Positions 39,001 through 46,981 of a DNA stretch of 64,000 nt are shown one piece after another; positions within the stretch are counted from its first letter, which is position 1, and every line of letters starts with the position of its first letter. The stretch is from Vibrio galatheae (lineage in GTDB: Bacteria > Pseudomonadota > Gammaproteobacteria > Enterobacterales > Vibrionaceae). The notes beneath the pieces were generated by a model that did no database searches, was not told the DNA's origin, and saw nothing but the letters and a program-made list of their open reading frames with translations. Where the stretch lies: the NCBI RefSeq assembly GCF_000967545.1, contig NZ_JXXV01000012.1, forward strand, positions 124,001-188,000, read 5' to 3'. Made by a program: the position numbers and the translations under genes.

Positions 39001-39243
39001 AATTTCGGAAATGATCTGTTCTGCTGGCGTCGTAACAAGGCTTTCTACTTCTTGTGGCGACGCACCAGGGAAAGGAATATAAACATCCGCAAAGGTCACA
39101 TCGATTTGCGGCTCTTCTTCTTTTGGCGTCACGATAACCGCAAATAACCCCATTAGCAGGCCAACAAGAGCCAGTAGTGGTGTCATTGCCGAATTTTGGA
39201 AGGCCGCTGCAATGCGACCCGATATACCGAGTCGATTGTCCAT
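36094..39243 (-). CDS. RND efflux transporter permease
   Basis: A 1049-residue inner-membrane RND permease with the duplicated layout of transmembrane helix 1, porter domain, six helices, second porter domain, five helices. In TM4 the proton-relay acidic pair is D414-D415 (LVDDAIVVVEN). In TM10 the position equivalent to AcrB Lys940 is Arg (R960 in IVRNSILLVD), which is unusual. It is preceded after 2 bp by its adaptor gene, and the ATG at 39243 follows AAGGAG; a GTG two codons earlier is also in frame. No outer-membrane TolC-like gene is in the operon. Substrates cannot be predicted. Confidence 0.9.
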   Translation of the reverse strand: MDNRLGISGRIAAAFQNSAMTPLLALVGLLMGLFAVIVTPKEEEPQIDVTFADVYIPFPGASPQEVESLVTTPAEQIISEIQGIDKLYSFSQPDGAMIVAIFEVGVSRNDAVVRIYNKLYSNKDWMPQGVGVGEPIIKPKGIEDVPIVSLTLSDQTGRLDQQQLTQVAHGLEAELKRIPGTRDIYTVGGHSTIVDVRLDPAKMNSFGITLDQLNQHLPSANNSSPMLRLTHDNQEFPVQVGQFLTRIEEVKQLVIGLHNNAPVYLEDIAEVKLGADTPTQNVWTSDKQQVYPAVTIAIAKKAGENAVNVAKTIEARVLELKNQLIPDGIHVDITRDYGKTAADKSNTLIGKLAFATTAVVILVLLTMGWREALVVGFAIVVTLMITLFASWAWGFTLNRVSLFALIFSIGILVDDAIVVVENIHRHMSKGKAKLQDLIPGAVDEVGGPTILATLTVIAALLPMAFVSGLMGPYMSPIPINASMGMLISLVVAFVVSPWLASHFLKPAHHGEETAANSIFHKIMAPFVTAKTQGRNRFMLLLTILALIAGSVMLPVFQAVVLKMLPFDNKSEFQVVLDMPEGASLERTQRVLFEMGEELNKVPEVTNYQIYAGTAAPINFNGLVRHYFMRSQANQGDIQVNLVGRKERDRDSHEIASSIRPILNQVAEKFGGKVKVVEVPPGPPVWSPILAEVYGPTPELRNQAARDIREVFRATDDIVDVDMYLPELHQKWQVVIDRSKAAHFQVPYASIVDALATSVGGKPVSYLHSEHSKYPVPIQIQASESAKVRLEQVLNIKVGSQNGHAYPLSDLVTVRQTRMDDYIVHKNLVPMVMVVGDMSGSVDSPLYGMFTIGSNIDDKMPVEQYYINQPDGLEGISILWDGEWTITYETFRDMGIAYAVGMILIYLLVVAQFKSYLVPLIIMAPIPLTIIGVMPGHAMLGAQFTATSMIGMIALAGIIVRNSILLVDFINQQVAEGVEFAEAVIQSAAVRAKPIMLTALAAMIGAVFILDDPIFNGLAISLIFGIFVSTVLTLLVIPVLYYVAMRKRFA

Positions 39244-39245
39244 AA

Positions 39246-40253
39246 TCACTCTCCTTCTACGGCTAGGGCCACTGTCGAAATCACATCCCCTTCTTCAAGA
39301 CCAGAGAGGACTTCAACGTAATCACCATATTCCTGACCGAGACGAACCGGATTCAAAACGCGCTGTTGGTTGTGAATACGAAACACTGAACTGAGTTCAC
39401 CGCGGCGCACAACTGACGATTCTGGAATAATTAATGTCTCTTTCTCGCCGTAGCGAAACTCGGTTTTGACCCACATCCCGGGAACAAGTGCTTGATTGTT
39501 TTCCGGTAGATCTAAGCGAATTTTGAAAGAGTGAGACTGTGGATCAGCGTAACTAAATAAGCTGAAATTGGTTGGCGCTATCTTATCGCCCTTCGGAGAT
39601 ATAACGTCGAATTGGTCTAAGTTGGCCACTTTGTCTTGATAACGTTGGGGGATCTCCGTTTCAACACGGAGTAGGTTCAGGGCAAAACCGCTTAATAATG
39701 GCGTGCCGGGAGCGACGGTTTCACCTAATTCGACCATTCGCTGGGTGACAATACCGTCATATGGCGCCGTCACGCTGGTATAACCTAATGACTCTTTCGC
39801 TTGTGCGACGCTGGCTTGCGCCGATTTCACGGAAGCCGCTGCACTTCGCGCTCTCGCTTCGGCGCTGTCCATTTGATCTTGTGAAATAGCGCCTTTGGGA
39901 AACAGTTGTTTATAACGTTTCAGTTGCGCTTGCGCCTCGCGGTTTTGCGCTACAGCACTTAGCAATTGAGCTTGCGCTGCATCGAGCGAAGCGGATTGTT
40001 GTACCGCACTGATTTCGAGTAAGACTGAGCCTTGTTTAACGTAGTCATTGACATCAACATACAAGCCGACGACTCGCCCAGAAGTTTGAGCCGCCACCGT
40101 CCCCTGATTGACAGGCTGTACAACACCATCGAGATGGATAACCTGAGAGAGTGGTTCAAGACTCACTGTGTACTGTTGTTCGTCTTGCTGTGCATTTGCA
40201 TTCATTGCCGCTGCACAAGCTAAAGCGACGCTCCAATTTAACAATTTCATCAT
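39246..40253 (-). CDS. RND efflux periplasmic adaptor (HlyD/MFP family)
   Basis: A 335-residue exported protein. The signal peptide ends at ANA with no lipobox, so it is soluble or held by partners. It contains the lipoyl half-motifs (VNQGTVAAQTSGRVVGLYVDVNDYVKQGSVLLEI and YTSVTAPYDGIVTQRMVELGETV), a helical hairpin of about 70 residues between them, then beta-barrel and membrane-proximal domains. The adaptor would bridge the RND permease encoded 2 bp downstream to an outer-membrane channel. AGGGAG precedes the start. Confidence 0.9.
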   Translation of the reverse strand: MMKLLNWSVALACAAAMNANAQQDEQQYTVSLEPLSQVIHLDGVVQPVNQGTVAAQTSGRVVGLYVDVNDYVKQGSVLLEISAVQQSASLDAAQAQLLSAVAQNREAQAQLKRYKQLFPKGAISQDQMDSAEARARSAAASVKSAQASVAQAKESLGYTSVTAPYDGIVTQRMVELGETVAPGTPLLSGFALNLLRVETEIPQRYQDKVANLDQFDVISPKGDKIAPTNFSLFSYADPQSHSFKIRLDLPENNQALVPGMWVKTEFRYGEKETLIIPESSVVRRGELSSVFRIHNQQRVLNPVRLGQEYGDYVEVLSGLEEGDVISTVALAVEGE

Positions 40254-40293
40254 TACCACTCCCTTTCACAGATTATTCCATCAATAGTAGACA

Positions 40294-40752
40294 TTACGCA
40301 GTTTGCGTTTGTGACTCACGACTATTTTTCATACAAATCAGTAAGTTCGTAACACCTAATCCGACCATCATGCTGGCAAAGAAGACCCATACGCCGATGT
40401 TACCGAGAGCCAAACTTGACATCGCAGGCCCTGGGCAGATACCTGCTAGCCCCCAACCCAAACCAAAAATGACCGCGCCGCTCACCAATCGCGAGTCCAC
40501 TTTGTTTGATTTCGCCAAACAAAATTCCTCAGCAACGACTGGTTTGGATTTCGGTTTAATAAGTAAGAAGTAAGCAGGCATAAACACCATTAGCGCTCCC
40601 CCCATAACAAAGGCTAAACTCGGATCCCACGCGCCAGCGACATCGAGAAATCCAATCACTTTTTCAGGATCTGCCATGCCTGAGATGATCATGCCTAAAC
40701 CAAATAAAAAACCTGCAAATAGAGACGTTAAACGGAAAATTACTTTATTCAT
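40294..40752 (-). CDS. YeeE/YedE family transporter subunit (DUF6691)
   Basis: A 152-residue membrane protein with four hydrophobic helices. SLFAGFLFGLGMIISGMADPEKVIGFLD and the second-half repeat FGLGWGLAGICPGPA are typical of one half of YeeE/YedE. Known YeeE proteins take up thiosulfate through a path lined by conserved cysteines; the Cys in GICPGPA would be one such residue. It is the second member of a split pair, following the gene at 40771. The ArsR regulator upstream and the rhodanese-type reductase divergent from it point to reactive-sulfur handling. Confidence 0.88.
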   Translation of the reverse strand: MNKVIFRLTSLFAGFLFGLGMIISGMADPEKVIGFLDVAGAWDPSLAFVMGGALMVFMPAYFLLIKPKSKPVVAEEFCLAKSNKVDSRLVSGAVIFGLGWGLAGICPGPAMSSLALGNIGVWVFFASMMVGLGVTNLLICMKNSRESQTQTA

Positions 40753-40770
40753 TGTTGATACCCACTGCAC

Positions 40771-41190
40771 TTAAACAAGATGTAGACGAACAAATACGGT
40801 CACGGCTGCAACCAGCATGAAGACCATAGTGGCGACGATAGAACGCTTAGATAAACGCCCGATACCACATATTCCGTGTCCACTTGTACATCCATTGCCC
40901 AAACGCGTGCCTATACCGACAAGCAAGCCAGCGGCAGCAAGCATACCAACACTACTGTTGTAGATGGTTGGAGCATCGCCATTAAATACCAACACACCCA
41001 TAACACCGCCAGATACCATGCCGACAGCGAAGAGCAAACGCCACGCAAAATCCGACGATTTCGGTGTCAGTAACCCTGTCATAATGCCGCTAATTCCGGC
41101 GATTTTTCCATTTAATAGCAACATAATCGTCGCCGATATCCCTAATAAAATGCCTCCTGCAAGTGATTCCCATGGGATCGTAAAAGCCAT
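40771..41190 (-). CDS. YeeE/YedE family transporter subunit
   Basis: A 139-residue membrane protein with four hydrophobic helices. [26 protein letters not shown] opens it and [18 protein letters not shown] carries the paired cysteines that mark YeeE/YedE sulfur-compound carriers. With the next gene it would make a full two-repeat transporter. Its ATG follows AGAGG. It is the second gene of the operon led by the ArsR repressor. Confidence 0.88.
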   Translation of the reverse strand: MAFTIPWESLAGGILLGISATIMLLLNGKIAGISGIMTGLLTPKSSDFAWRLLFAVGMVSGGVMGVLVFNGDAPTIYNSSVGMLAAAGLLVGIGTRLGNGCTSGHGICGIGRLSKRSIVATMVFMLVAAVTVFVRLHLV

Positions 41191-41219
41191 AACTACCTCT
41201 TAGATAAATTAAAAATTTT

Positions 41220-41528
41220 TTAACCACAAAATGTGGACTGTAAATTGTGAATCAGTTGGACAACACGTGCGTCGTCCAACGAATAGAATACTTGTTGCGA
41301 CTCTTTACGAGATTTAATTAGGCCATGTTTGCGAAGCACAGTGAGATGTTGAGAGAATGCTGACTGACTGAGCACGGAACTACTTTGTAGTGCGCTCACC
41401 CCTACCTCGCCTTCAGTTAATTGACATAAAACCATTAGTCGCTCTGGATGAGCCATCACTTTTAAAAGATCAGCAGCTGCGACTGCATTTTTCTGCATTT
41501 CCGCTATGTTAACTGTTTGATCGTTCAT
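41220..41528 (-). CDS. ArsR-family repressor, SqrR/BigR-like persulfide sensor
   Basis: A 102-residue winged-helix regulator. The recognition helix region is SQSAFSQHLTVLRKHGLI, followed by the wing SRKESQQVFYSL. Its only two cysteines are C35 and C101, exactly 66 residues apart, the same spacing as the redox cysteines of SqrR (41/107), BigR (42/108) and HlyU. In those proteins persulfide or oxidation links the pair and releases DNA. It heads the ArsR-YeeE-YeeE operon and is divergent from the DUF2892-reductase operon, with a large inverted repeat between them. HlyU itself is a close relative, so a paralogue is likely elsewhere. Confidence 0.9.
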   Translation of the reverse strand: MNDQTVNIAEMQKNAVAAADLLKVMAHPERLMVLCQLTEGEVGVSALQSSSVLSQSAFSQHLTVLRKHGLIKSRKESQQVFYSLDDARVVQLIHNLQSTFCG

Positions 41529-41571
41529 GACTCACCTCATATTGATTAGTTACATTAGATGATACTAAACA

Positions 41572-41599
41572 AACTAAATTAGTCAACACTAATTTAGTT
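41572..41599. promoter_or_regulatory. Large inverted-repeat operator for the ArsR regulator
   Basis: AACTAAATTAGT, then CAAC, then ACTAATTTAGTT: a perfect 12-bp inverted repeat with a 4-bp spacer, centred in the divergent gap. Further ATTAG/CTAAT copies lie at about 41544, 41553, 41622 and 41633. Confidence 0.75.
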
Positions 41600-41692
41600 A
41601 AATTAAATTTAGATAAAATAACATTAGACTTTTCTAATTTAGATAACTATAGTGGTTAGCAACAGGGGAAATAGACACGTAAGGAGAACGTT

Positions 41693-41878
41693 ATGACTCT
41701 TGAAAATGCAATTCGAGTACTTGCTGGAAGTATGGTTCTTATCTCAGTCATTTTGACACTAACCGTGCATAGTGGCTTTGTTTGGTTGACTGTTTTTGTT
41801 GGCGTGAACTTGATCCAGAGCGCGTTTACCGGGATTTGTCCCGCAGTCTATTTCCTTAAAAAGTTAGGTTTTCAATAA
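41693..41878 (+). CDS. DUF2892 inner-membrane protein (YgaP-type membrane domain)
   Basis: A 61-residue protein of two transmembrane helices (about residues 5-25 and 28-45) ending in GICPAVYFLKKLG. The family appears fused to a rhodanese domain in E. coli YgaP and stand-alone elsewhere. The single Cys in GICP may help pass sulfur. AAGGAG precedes the ATG. It is the first gene of the operon with the reductase 12 bp downstream and lies divergent from the ArsR repressor. Confidence 0.88.
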   Translation: MTLENAIRVLAGSMVLISVILTLTVHSGFVWLTVFVGVNLIQSAFTGICPAVYFLKKLGFQ

Positions 41879-41889
41879 CGGAGTTTCAA

Positions 41890-43593
41890 ATGACTAAGAT
41901 TCTTATCGTTGGTGGTGTTGCTGGTGGCGCTTCTGCTGCTGCGCGTGCTAGAAGGCTAAGCGAAGATGCACAAATCATCATGTTTGAGCGTGGCCCTTTC
42001 GTTTCTTTTGCTAACTGTGGTCTTCCTTACCATATAGGTGGCGACATTCAAGAGCGCAGTAAACTGCTTCTGCAAACACCAGAAAGCTTCTTAGCGAGAT
42101 TCAATGTTGATGTTCGCGTAATGAATGAAGTGGTATCTATCGATCGCGACAACAAAACGGTGACAGTGAAAAACCTCGTCGATGACAGTGAGTATACTGA
42201 AAGCTATGACTTTCTACTGCTTAGTCCAGGTGCAGGGCCTGTTGTGCCACCAATCCCAGGCATTAACAACCCACTGACTCATTCGCTACGTAACATTCCA
42301 GACATGGACCGTATAATTCAGACGATCCAGATGAACAAACCGGAACATGCGACGGTTGTTGGGGGCGGATTTATTGGCCTAGAGATGATGGAAGCTTTCC
42401 ACCAGCTAGGAATTAAGACCACCTTAATCGAAATGGCCGATCAGGTGATGACGCCAGTCGATCATGAAATGGCAGGATTTGCCCACGCAGAGATTCGTCA
42501 ACAAGGTATTGACCTCAAATTGGGCGTAGCGTTGCAAGCTGTCGAATATGTACCCAATGAGCATATTGCGAGCTTTGGTTCGGGTGAAGACGAAGAACAC
42601 CAACACATCGAAGGTGAATTGAACCTAACGCTAAATAACGGTGAAACGCTAACTACTGATATCTTAATCATGGCGATTGGCGTTCGTCCAGAAACTAAGT
42701 TAGCTCAAGAAGCAGGACTTAAAATCGGCGAGTTAGGTGGTATCTACACCAACGAAATGATGCAGACCAGTGATCCAAGTATTTACGCGGTCGGTGACGC
42801 CATTGAAGAAAAAGACTTTGTCACAGGTAGCCAAACTTTAGTGCCTCTTGCAGGGCCAGCTAACCGTCAGGGTCGTATGGCCGCAGACAATATGTTGGGT
42901 CGTACAGAGTCGTATCAAGGGACTCAAGGAACGGCAATCTGTAAGATATTTGACCTCGCTGTTGCCTCTACGGGTAAAAACGAGAAGCAACTTAAGCGTG
43001 AAGGTATTGACTACGAAAAAGTCTACGTACACACAGCAAGTCACGCGAGCTACTACCCTGGTGCTGAGATTGTGTCATTTAAGATGTTGTTTGATCCAAA
43101 CAATGGCAAGATTTTAGGTGCACAAGCGGTCGGGAAAGATGGCGTAGACAAACGTATCGATGTGATGGCGGTTGCACAACGTGCCGGTATGACGGTTGAA
43201 CAGTTGCAACACCTAGAGCTTACTTACGCTCCACCGTACGGAAGTGCGAAAGATGTAATTAACCAAGCCGCATTTGTTGCTAACAACATCATCAAGGGTG
43301 ATGCAGCAGCCATTCACTTCGAGGAAATGGACTCACTGACTGACGATCAAATACTGCTTGATGTGCGTAACCCGGGCGAGCTTGAAAGCGTTGGTTTCAT
43401 CAAGGATGCGATAAACATCCCTGTCGACCAATTACGTCATCGCATGAGCGAACTACCAAAAGACAAAGAGATCATCATCTACTGTCAAGTGGGCTTACGC
43501 GGTAATGTCGCTTACCGTCAATTAGTCAATAACGGCTATAAAGCACGTAACTTAATTGGCGGTTACCGTACTTATAAGTTTGCCAAAATGTAA
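41890..43593 (+). CDS. CoA-disulfide/persulfide reductase with C-terminal rhodanese domain
   Basis: A 567-residue flavoenzyme. FAD-binding GGVAGGASAAARARR at the N-terminus, active-site C43 in FANCGLPYH, NADH-binding VVGGGFIGLEMMEAF, and an FAD-closing YAVGDAIE. Residues about 465-567 form a rhodanese domain with catalytic C532 in IIIYCQVGLRGN. The C43/C532 pair matches Shewanella persulfide reductase (NPSR), which reduces persulfides and CoA-disulfides with NAD(P)H. This fits a role in reductive disposal or use of sulfane sulfur. It lies downstream of DUF2892 and ends at a strong terminator. Confidence 0.92.
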   Translation: MTKILIVGGVAGGASAAARARRLSEDAQIIMFERGPFVSFANCGLPYHIGGDIQERSKLLLQTPESFLARFNVDVRVMNEVVSIDRDNKTVTVKNLVDDSEYTESYDFLLLSPGAGPVVPPIPGINNPLTHSLRNIPDMDRIIQTIQMNKPEHATVVGGGFIGLEMMEAFHQLGIKTTLIEMADQVMTPVDHEMAGFAHAEIRQQGIDLKLGVALQAVEYVPNEHIASFGSGEDEEHQHIEGELNLTLNNGETLTTDILIMAIGVRPETKLAQEAGLKIGELGGIYTNEMMQTSDPSIYAVGDAIEEKDFVTGSQTLVPLAGPANRQGRMAADNMLGRTESYQGTQGTAICKIFDLAVASTGKNEKQLKREGIDYEKVYVHTASHASYYPGAEIVSFKMLFDPNNGKILGAQAVGKDGVDKRIDVMAVAQRAGMTVEQLQHLELTYAPPYGSAKDVINQAAFVANNIIKGDAAAIHFEEMDSLTDDQILLDVRNPGELESVGFIKDAINIPVDQLRHRMSELPKDKEIIIYCQVGLRGNVAYRQLVNNGYKARNLIGGYRTYKFAKM

Positions 43594-43623
43594 TCAGATT
43601 TTGGAACACTGCACTTTTAATTT

Positions 43624-43649
43624 GGAGCACTTCTATGTGCTCCTTTTTT
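43624..43649 (+). terminator. Intrinsic terminator after the reductase
   Basis: GGAGCAC and GTGCTCC pair around TTCTAT, followed by TTTTTT. Confidence 0.9.
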
Positions 43650-43792
43650 CGCATAACGACAGTCGAACAACCAAATGCCAAATTGAGCTAATTTTTAATT
43701 TAATCAGTATAAAATACGTTGCTTTTCCCTAGTATTCATAGCTACAATTTCGCCCATAAATCACGGACTGAACCACACATATACACCTCAAA

Positions 43793-44320
43793 ATGCTAAC
43801 GATAATCGCTCTTCTATTGATCTTCGCTCTCTTAACCGCAGTGCTTGCGTACTACTACCGAAAAGTAACGTTGGAAAAGAAAGCAAACCAACAAGCAAAA
43901 CAAGCATTACTCAAACGCTCTAATCAGATAAAAAACAGTTTTAAACAAAACTTAGAGAGAATTGCTGTCTCAGGTGCACTTTGCCCAAAGAGTGAAACGG
44001 CCATTTTCCGCTTAGCTAATTTTTACTTTGTCTTCCAGCCAGTGAACGCGCAAACGGTTGAGCAGTATGCTCAGTTAACTAAAGACTTTATTAGTACCAT
44101 TGATAAAAAAATCTCAGCTAATCAAGAAAGTACTGAAGTGATCCAGCAACGTTTGGAACGCTTCGCTAGTGCATTGCCCAAAGCGGCTGGTGGTTACACG
44201 GCGAACTTTTATCGTAATGATCTGCCGTTGCTGATCTTCCATCTTAAACAAGTCGAACTTGAACCAGAGGCAGGTATCGCCGCAGGTGAAGAGACTGAGA
44301 GCACGCAGTTGGCAAGTTAA
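43793..44320 (+). CDS. Membrane-anchored coiled-coil protein of unknown function
   Basis: A 175-residue protein. Residues 1-20 form a single transmembrane helix (LTIIALLLIFALLTAVLAYYY), followed by a strongly basic stretch (residues 23-50) and a helical domain, with an acidic tail. The charge pattern places most of the protein in the cytoplasm. One cysteine (ALCPKSETAIF) is present. I do not recognise the family. It stands alone, downstream of a terminator, and no other gene appears linked to it. Confidence 0.65.
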   Translation: MLTIIALLLIFALLTAVLAYYYRKVTLEKKANQQAKQALLKRSNQIKNSFKQNLERIAVSGALCPKSETAIFRLANFYFVFQPVNAQTVEQYAQLTKDFISTIDKKISANQESTEVIQQRLERFASALPKAAGGYTANFYRNDLPLLIFHLKQVELEPEAGIAAGEETESTQLAS

Positions 44321-44385
44321 TCACTATCCAGCTTCAGGTAGGTTTGCCTACCGTATTGCTACCTTAGTCTAGATATCGTATTCCA

Positions 44386-44399
44386 TTGATCTAGATCAA
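44386..44399. promoter_or_regulatory. Perfect FNR-type box upstream of the four-cysteine protein
   Basis: TTGAT-CTAG-ATCAA, within the 16-bp palindrome ATTGATCTAGATCAAT (44385-44400). With class II spacing it predicts a start near 44434 and a -10 near 44422 (TAAGTT, weak), about 30 bases before the ATG at 44466. Confidence 0.65.
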
Positions 44400-44465
44400 T
44401 TATTAATGAGCAATTTATCGATAAGTTATCTTTAGGTTAACACGAAATTAACATGGAGGTAACCT

Positions 44466-44654
44466 ATGGAACTGAAACAGGACCCACGCTGCTATACTGA
44501 CGTTTGTATTGATGGCAAATGGTTTCACCATGACCATTGTACCAAGAGTGCGTACATGCTTAAAGGTGGCGCATCATGTGAAGTTGAATTGCAAAAAATG
44601 CCAGAGACTGAAACCGAATTGATTGAGCTTATCTCTGAGCAATTCGAATACTGA
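44466..44654 (+). CDS. Small four-cysteine protein of unknown function
   Basis: A 62-residue soluble protein with an excellent ribosome binding site (ATGGAGGTAACCT before the ATG). Cysteines fall at residues 9, 14, 25 and 38, with histidines at 21, 22 and 24 around the third. The pattern (C-x4-C, HH-x-H-C, and a later Cys) suggests metal or iron-sulfur binding, but it matches no family I recognise. The C-terminal 20 residues are acidic. The perfect FNR palindrome 67 bp upstream suggests anaerobic expression. Confidence 0.75.
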   Translation: MELKQDPRCYTDVCIDGKWFHHDHCTKSAYMLKGGASCEVELQKMPETETELIELISEQFEY

Positions 44655-44774
44655 CCGTGCGCTGAATTGCGATTGCTCTTCACAAGGTGATTGTTACCTT
44701 ACCGTCATAAAAACAACATGTTAACTAAATATATCCTTCATAGAATTTCGTGACCAATTCATGGAGGATATATT

Positions 44775-46544
44775 TTGTTTACTCGTTCACTTTCTGCGAT
44801 CTCACTCGCTATCGGCGCGGCAGTTTTAACTGGCTGTGCAACACATATCCCGACAGACCTTACACAACAATGTCATTCTCAAGCACAAGTTGAGCAGGCT
44901 GAAGGCTCATTTTCTGGTTTAACCTTGCTTGGTCGTTACGTTTCAGACAGCCCGTTTGATACCTCTGCTGCAGAAATCGTTAGCTTTGATAGCTGTAGCG
45001 ATCAACTGTTTGTAGTCAATGCTCAATCCAAACGTGTCGACGTATTAGTGCTAGATAGCGGTAATAAACCCACGCTAAAAGAATCGCTGGATCTCAATAT
45101 TGCGGCTGAGCATGCAAGCATTGAGATTGGCGCAGCCAACAGCGTCTCCGCACATCAAGGGCTGCTCGCTGTGGCGATTGAAAATGCCAACAAGCAGCAA
45201 AATGGACTGATTGCTCTGTATCGTGCCGACAATTTAGAACTGGTCGAAACATTTGAGACAGGTGCGCTGCCCGACATGGTCAGTTTTTCTAAAGATGGAC
45301 GATACATTGCCTCCGCGAACGAGGGAGAACCGAGTTCTGACTACAGTATTGACCCCGAAGGCAGCGTTACCTTAATCGATTTAAGCCAAGGGATTGCCTC
45401 TGCGAAGGTGTTCCAAATTTCGTTTGAGTCATTTAATGCGGGTCAAAGCCGCGAAAACGAACTCGATAGTAAAGTGCGGATCTCCGCGCCTAACGCTTCT
45501 GTCGCCGAGGATCTAGAACCTGAATACCTCACTTTTGGCGAAGACGGTTATTTGTATGTCGCACTGCAAGAAAACAACGCGATAGCCAAAATATCTCTCG
45601 CGGAAAAATCGGTTAAAACCATTACTGGACTCGGCGAGAAATCTTGGACCGACGCCAAACTCGATGCATCCAACAAAGACAAAGTTATCGGCAACTTTCA
45701 CTCTTACCCGATGCTGACAGGTTTGTATATGCCAGACTCCATCGACAGCTACCAAGTAGATGGAAAAACCTACATTATCAGTGCAAATGAAGGCGATGGC
45801 CGTGAATATGGCTTTAAAACAACACAAGAAATCTGCGATATGCGCGGCTTTGACTGGGATGGCGATGATTACACCGCAAGCGATGACTATGCGACCAAAC
45901 AAGACTTTTGTATCGCCTACTCTGATGAAGTTCGTGGTGCCAAGCTAACAGTGCCGTCAGAGCACCCGCTCGCTACAGCGCTAAAAGATAAAAAGAAATT
46001 GGCAAGACTTAAAATGGTCAAGCCCATCAATGAATTGACCAAAGAGTCACATATTCAGTCATTTGGTGCTCGCTCATTTTCTATATGGGATGAAAACGGC
46101 CAGTTGGTTTTTGATAGTGGTGATCAGTTCGCCGATCTTGTGTTTGCTCATCAACCTAAGCACTTAAACAGCAGTAATGACAGTAACGCTAGTGCAGATG
46201 GGCGAAGCGATGACAAAGGCGTAGAACCGGAAGCCATTGAAGTGGCTCAAATCAACGGACGTCAACTTGCCTTCATTGGTCTTGAGCGCCAAGGCGGCAT
46301 CATGATTTATGACGTCACTGACCCTAAGGCTCCGATGTTTATTTACTTTATGAATAACCGTGATTTCTCTCAACCCGTTTGTACAGAGGTCGAAGATGGT
46401 GACTGCGTAAATGGACAATACAATCCAGCAGCAGGAGACTTAGGCCCTGAGTCTATCCACTATTTCACTCGCAACGGTCAACATCTTATTGCCGTTGGCA
46501 ATGAAGTCAGCGGTAGCACATCGGTATATCGATTAGATTTTTAG
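44775..46544 (+). CDS. Choice-of-anchor I family lipoprotein
   Basis: A 589-residue exported protein. A signal peptide with lipobox VLTGC makes it a lipoprotein. The body is a seven-bladed, repeat-like beta structure (AAEIVSFDSCSDQLFVVNAQ, LPDMVSFSKDGRYIASANEGEPSSDYSIDPEGSV) of the choice-of-anchor I domain. This domain is found in secreted proteins sometimes misnamed alkaline phosphatase. No catalytic motif stands out. The start codon is TTG, chosen because GGAGG lies seven bases before it and it begins the signal peptide; no ATG fits. Confidence 0.82.
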   Translation: MFTRSLSAISLAIGAAVLTGCATHIPTDLTQQCHSQAQVEQAEGSFSGLTLLGRYVSDSPFDTSAAEIVSFDSCSDQLFVVNAQSKRVDVLVLDSGNKPTLKESLDLNIAAEHASIEIGAANSVSAHQGLLAVAIENANKQQNGLIALYRADNLELVETFETGALPDMVSFSKDGRYIASANEGEPSSDYSIDPEGSVTLIDLSQGIASAKVFQISFESFNAGQSRENELDSKVRISAPNASVAEDLEPEYLTFGEDGYLYVALQENNAIAKISLAEKSVKTITGLGEKSWTDAKLDASNKDKVIGNFHSYPMLTGLYMPDSIDSYQVDGKTYIISANEGDGREYGFKTTQEICDMRGFDWDGDDYTASDDYATKQDFCIAYSDEVRGAKLTVPSEHPLATALKDKKKLARLKMVKPINELTKESHIQSFGARSFSIWDENGQLVFDSGDQFADLVFAHQPKHLNSSNDSNASADGRSDDKGVEPEAIEVAQINGRQLAFIGLERQGGIMIYDVTDPKAPMFIYFMNNRDFSQPVCTEVEDGDCVNGQYNPAAGDLGPESIHYFTRNGQHLIAVGNEVSGSTSVYRLDF

Positions 46545-46572
46545 ACCTAGTTTTTCTCTTATCATCATTCTT

Positions 46573-46604
46573 AAATGCCACCTGACTCTGGGTGGCATTT
46601 TTTT
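46573..46604 (+). terminator. Intrinsic terminator after the choice-of-anchor I gene
   Basis: AAATGCCACC pairs with GGTGGCATTT around an 8-nt loop and runs into TTTT. Confidence 0.9.
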
Positions 46605-46981
46605 GTGCTCTAACACTTACTCTGTAGCTTTAAAATTTTATTTCATCGTTTATACGTTAAATTTCATAACAAAAATACAGCCACTCAATAAATACAAATA
46701 ATTAGTTAAGTACAAAATAACTAATTTAACGTTTTCTAATTTAAAACAATGGAATCGTTAAAGCCAACCCATACTGTAAAAATGTAACTTACAATTATAA
46801 CAAGTATCTAGTCGTTAAATATGAATAAGTAATTTTATTTTACCCACTTCGCAGCGTTATTTTATATTTACTTTTTATGTTGTTTTCTTGATTACGTCCC
46901 ACTCAAATAAAAAACTCCGATTACAAATAAGTTAAAATAAATATATTTTGTAACAAAAATAGACAATCCATAAATATAAAC
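46605..46981. other. AT-rich spacer upstream of the PrtV-prodomain-like gene
   Basis: No gene is seen. The DNA is far richer in A and T than its neighbours and holds many A/T tracts, as expected of H-NS-bound promoters. The only clear structure is the 9-bp dyad at 46700-46726. No strong ribosome binding site precedes the ATG at 46982. Confidence 0.7.
46700..46726. promoter_or_regulatory. ATTAG-type inverted repeat, possible HlyU/ArsR site
   Basis: AATTAGTTA and TAACTAATT form a perfect 9-bp inverted repeat with a 9-bp spacer (AGTACAAAA). Its ATTAG/CTAAT core is the same as in the operator at 41572-41599. Confidence 0.4.

Noticed and set aside
44337..44352. Hairpin GGTAGG-TTTG-CCTACC after the coiled-coil protein gene
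   Set aside because: It has only 6 bp and no following T run; a terminator call is not supported.
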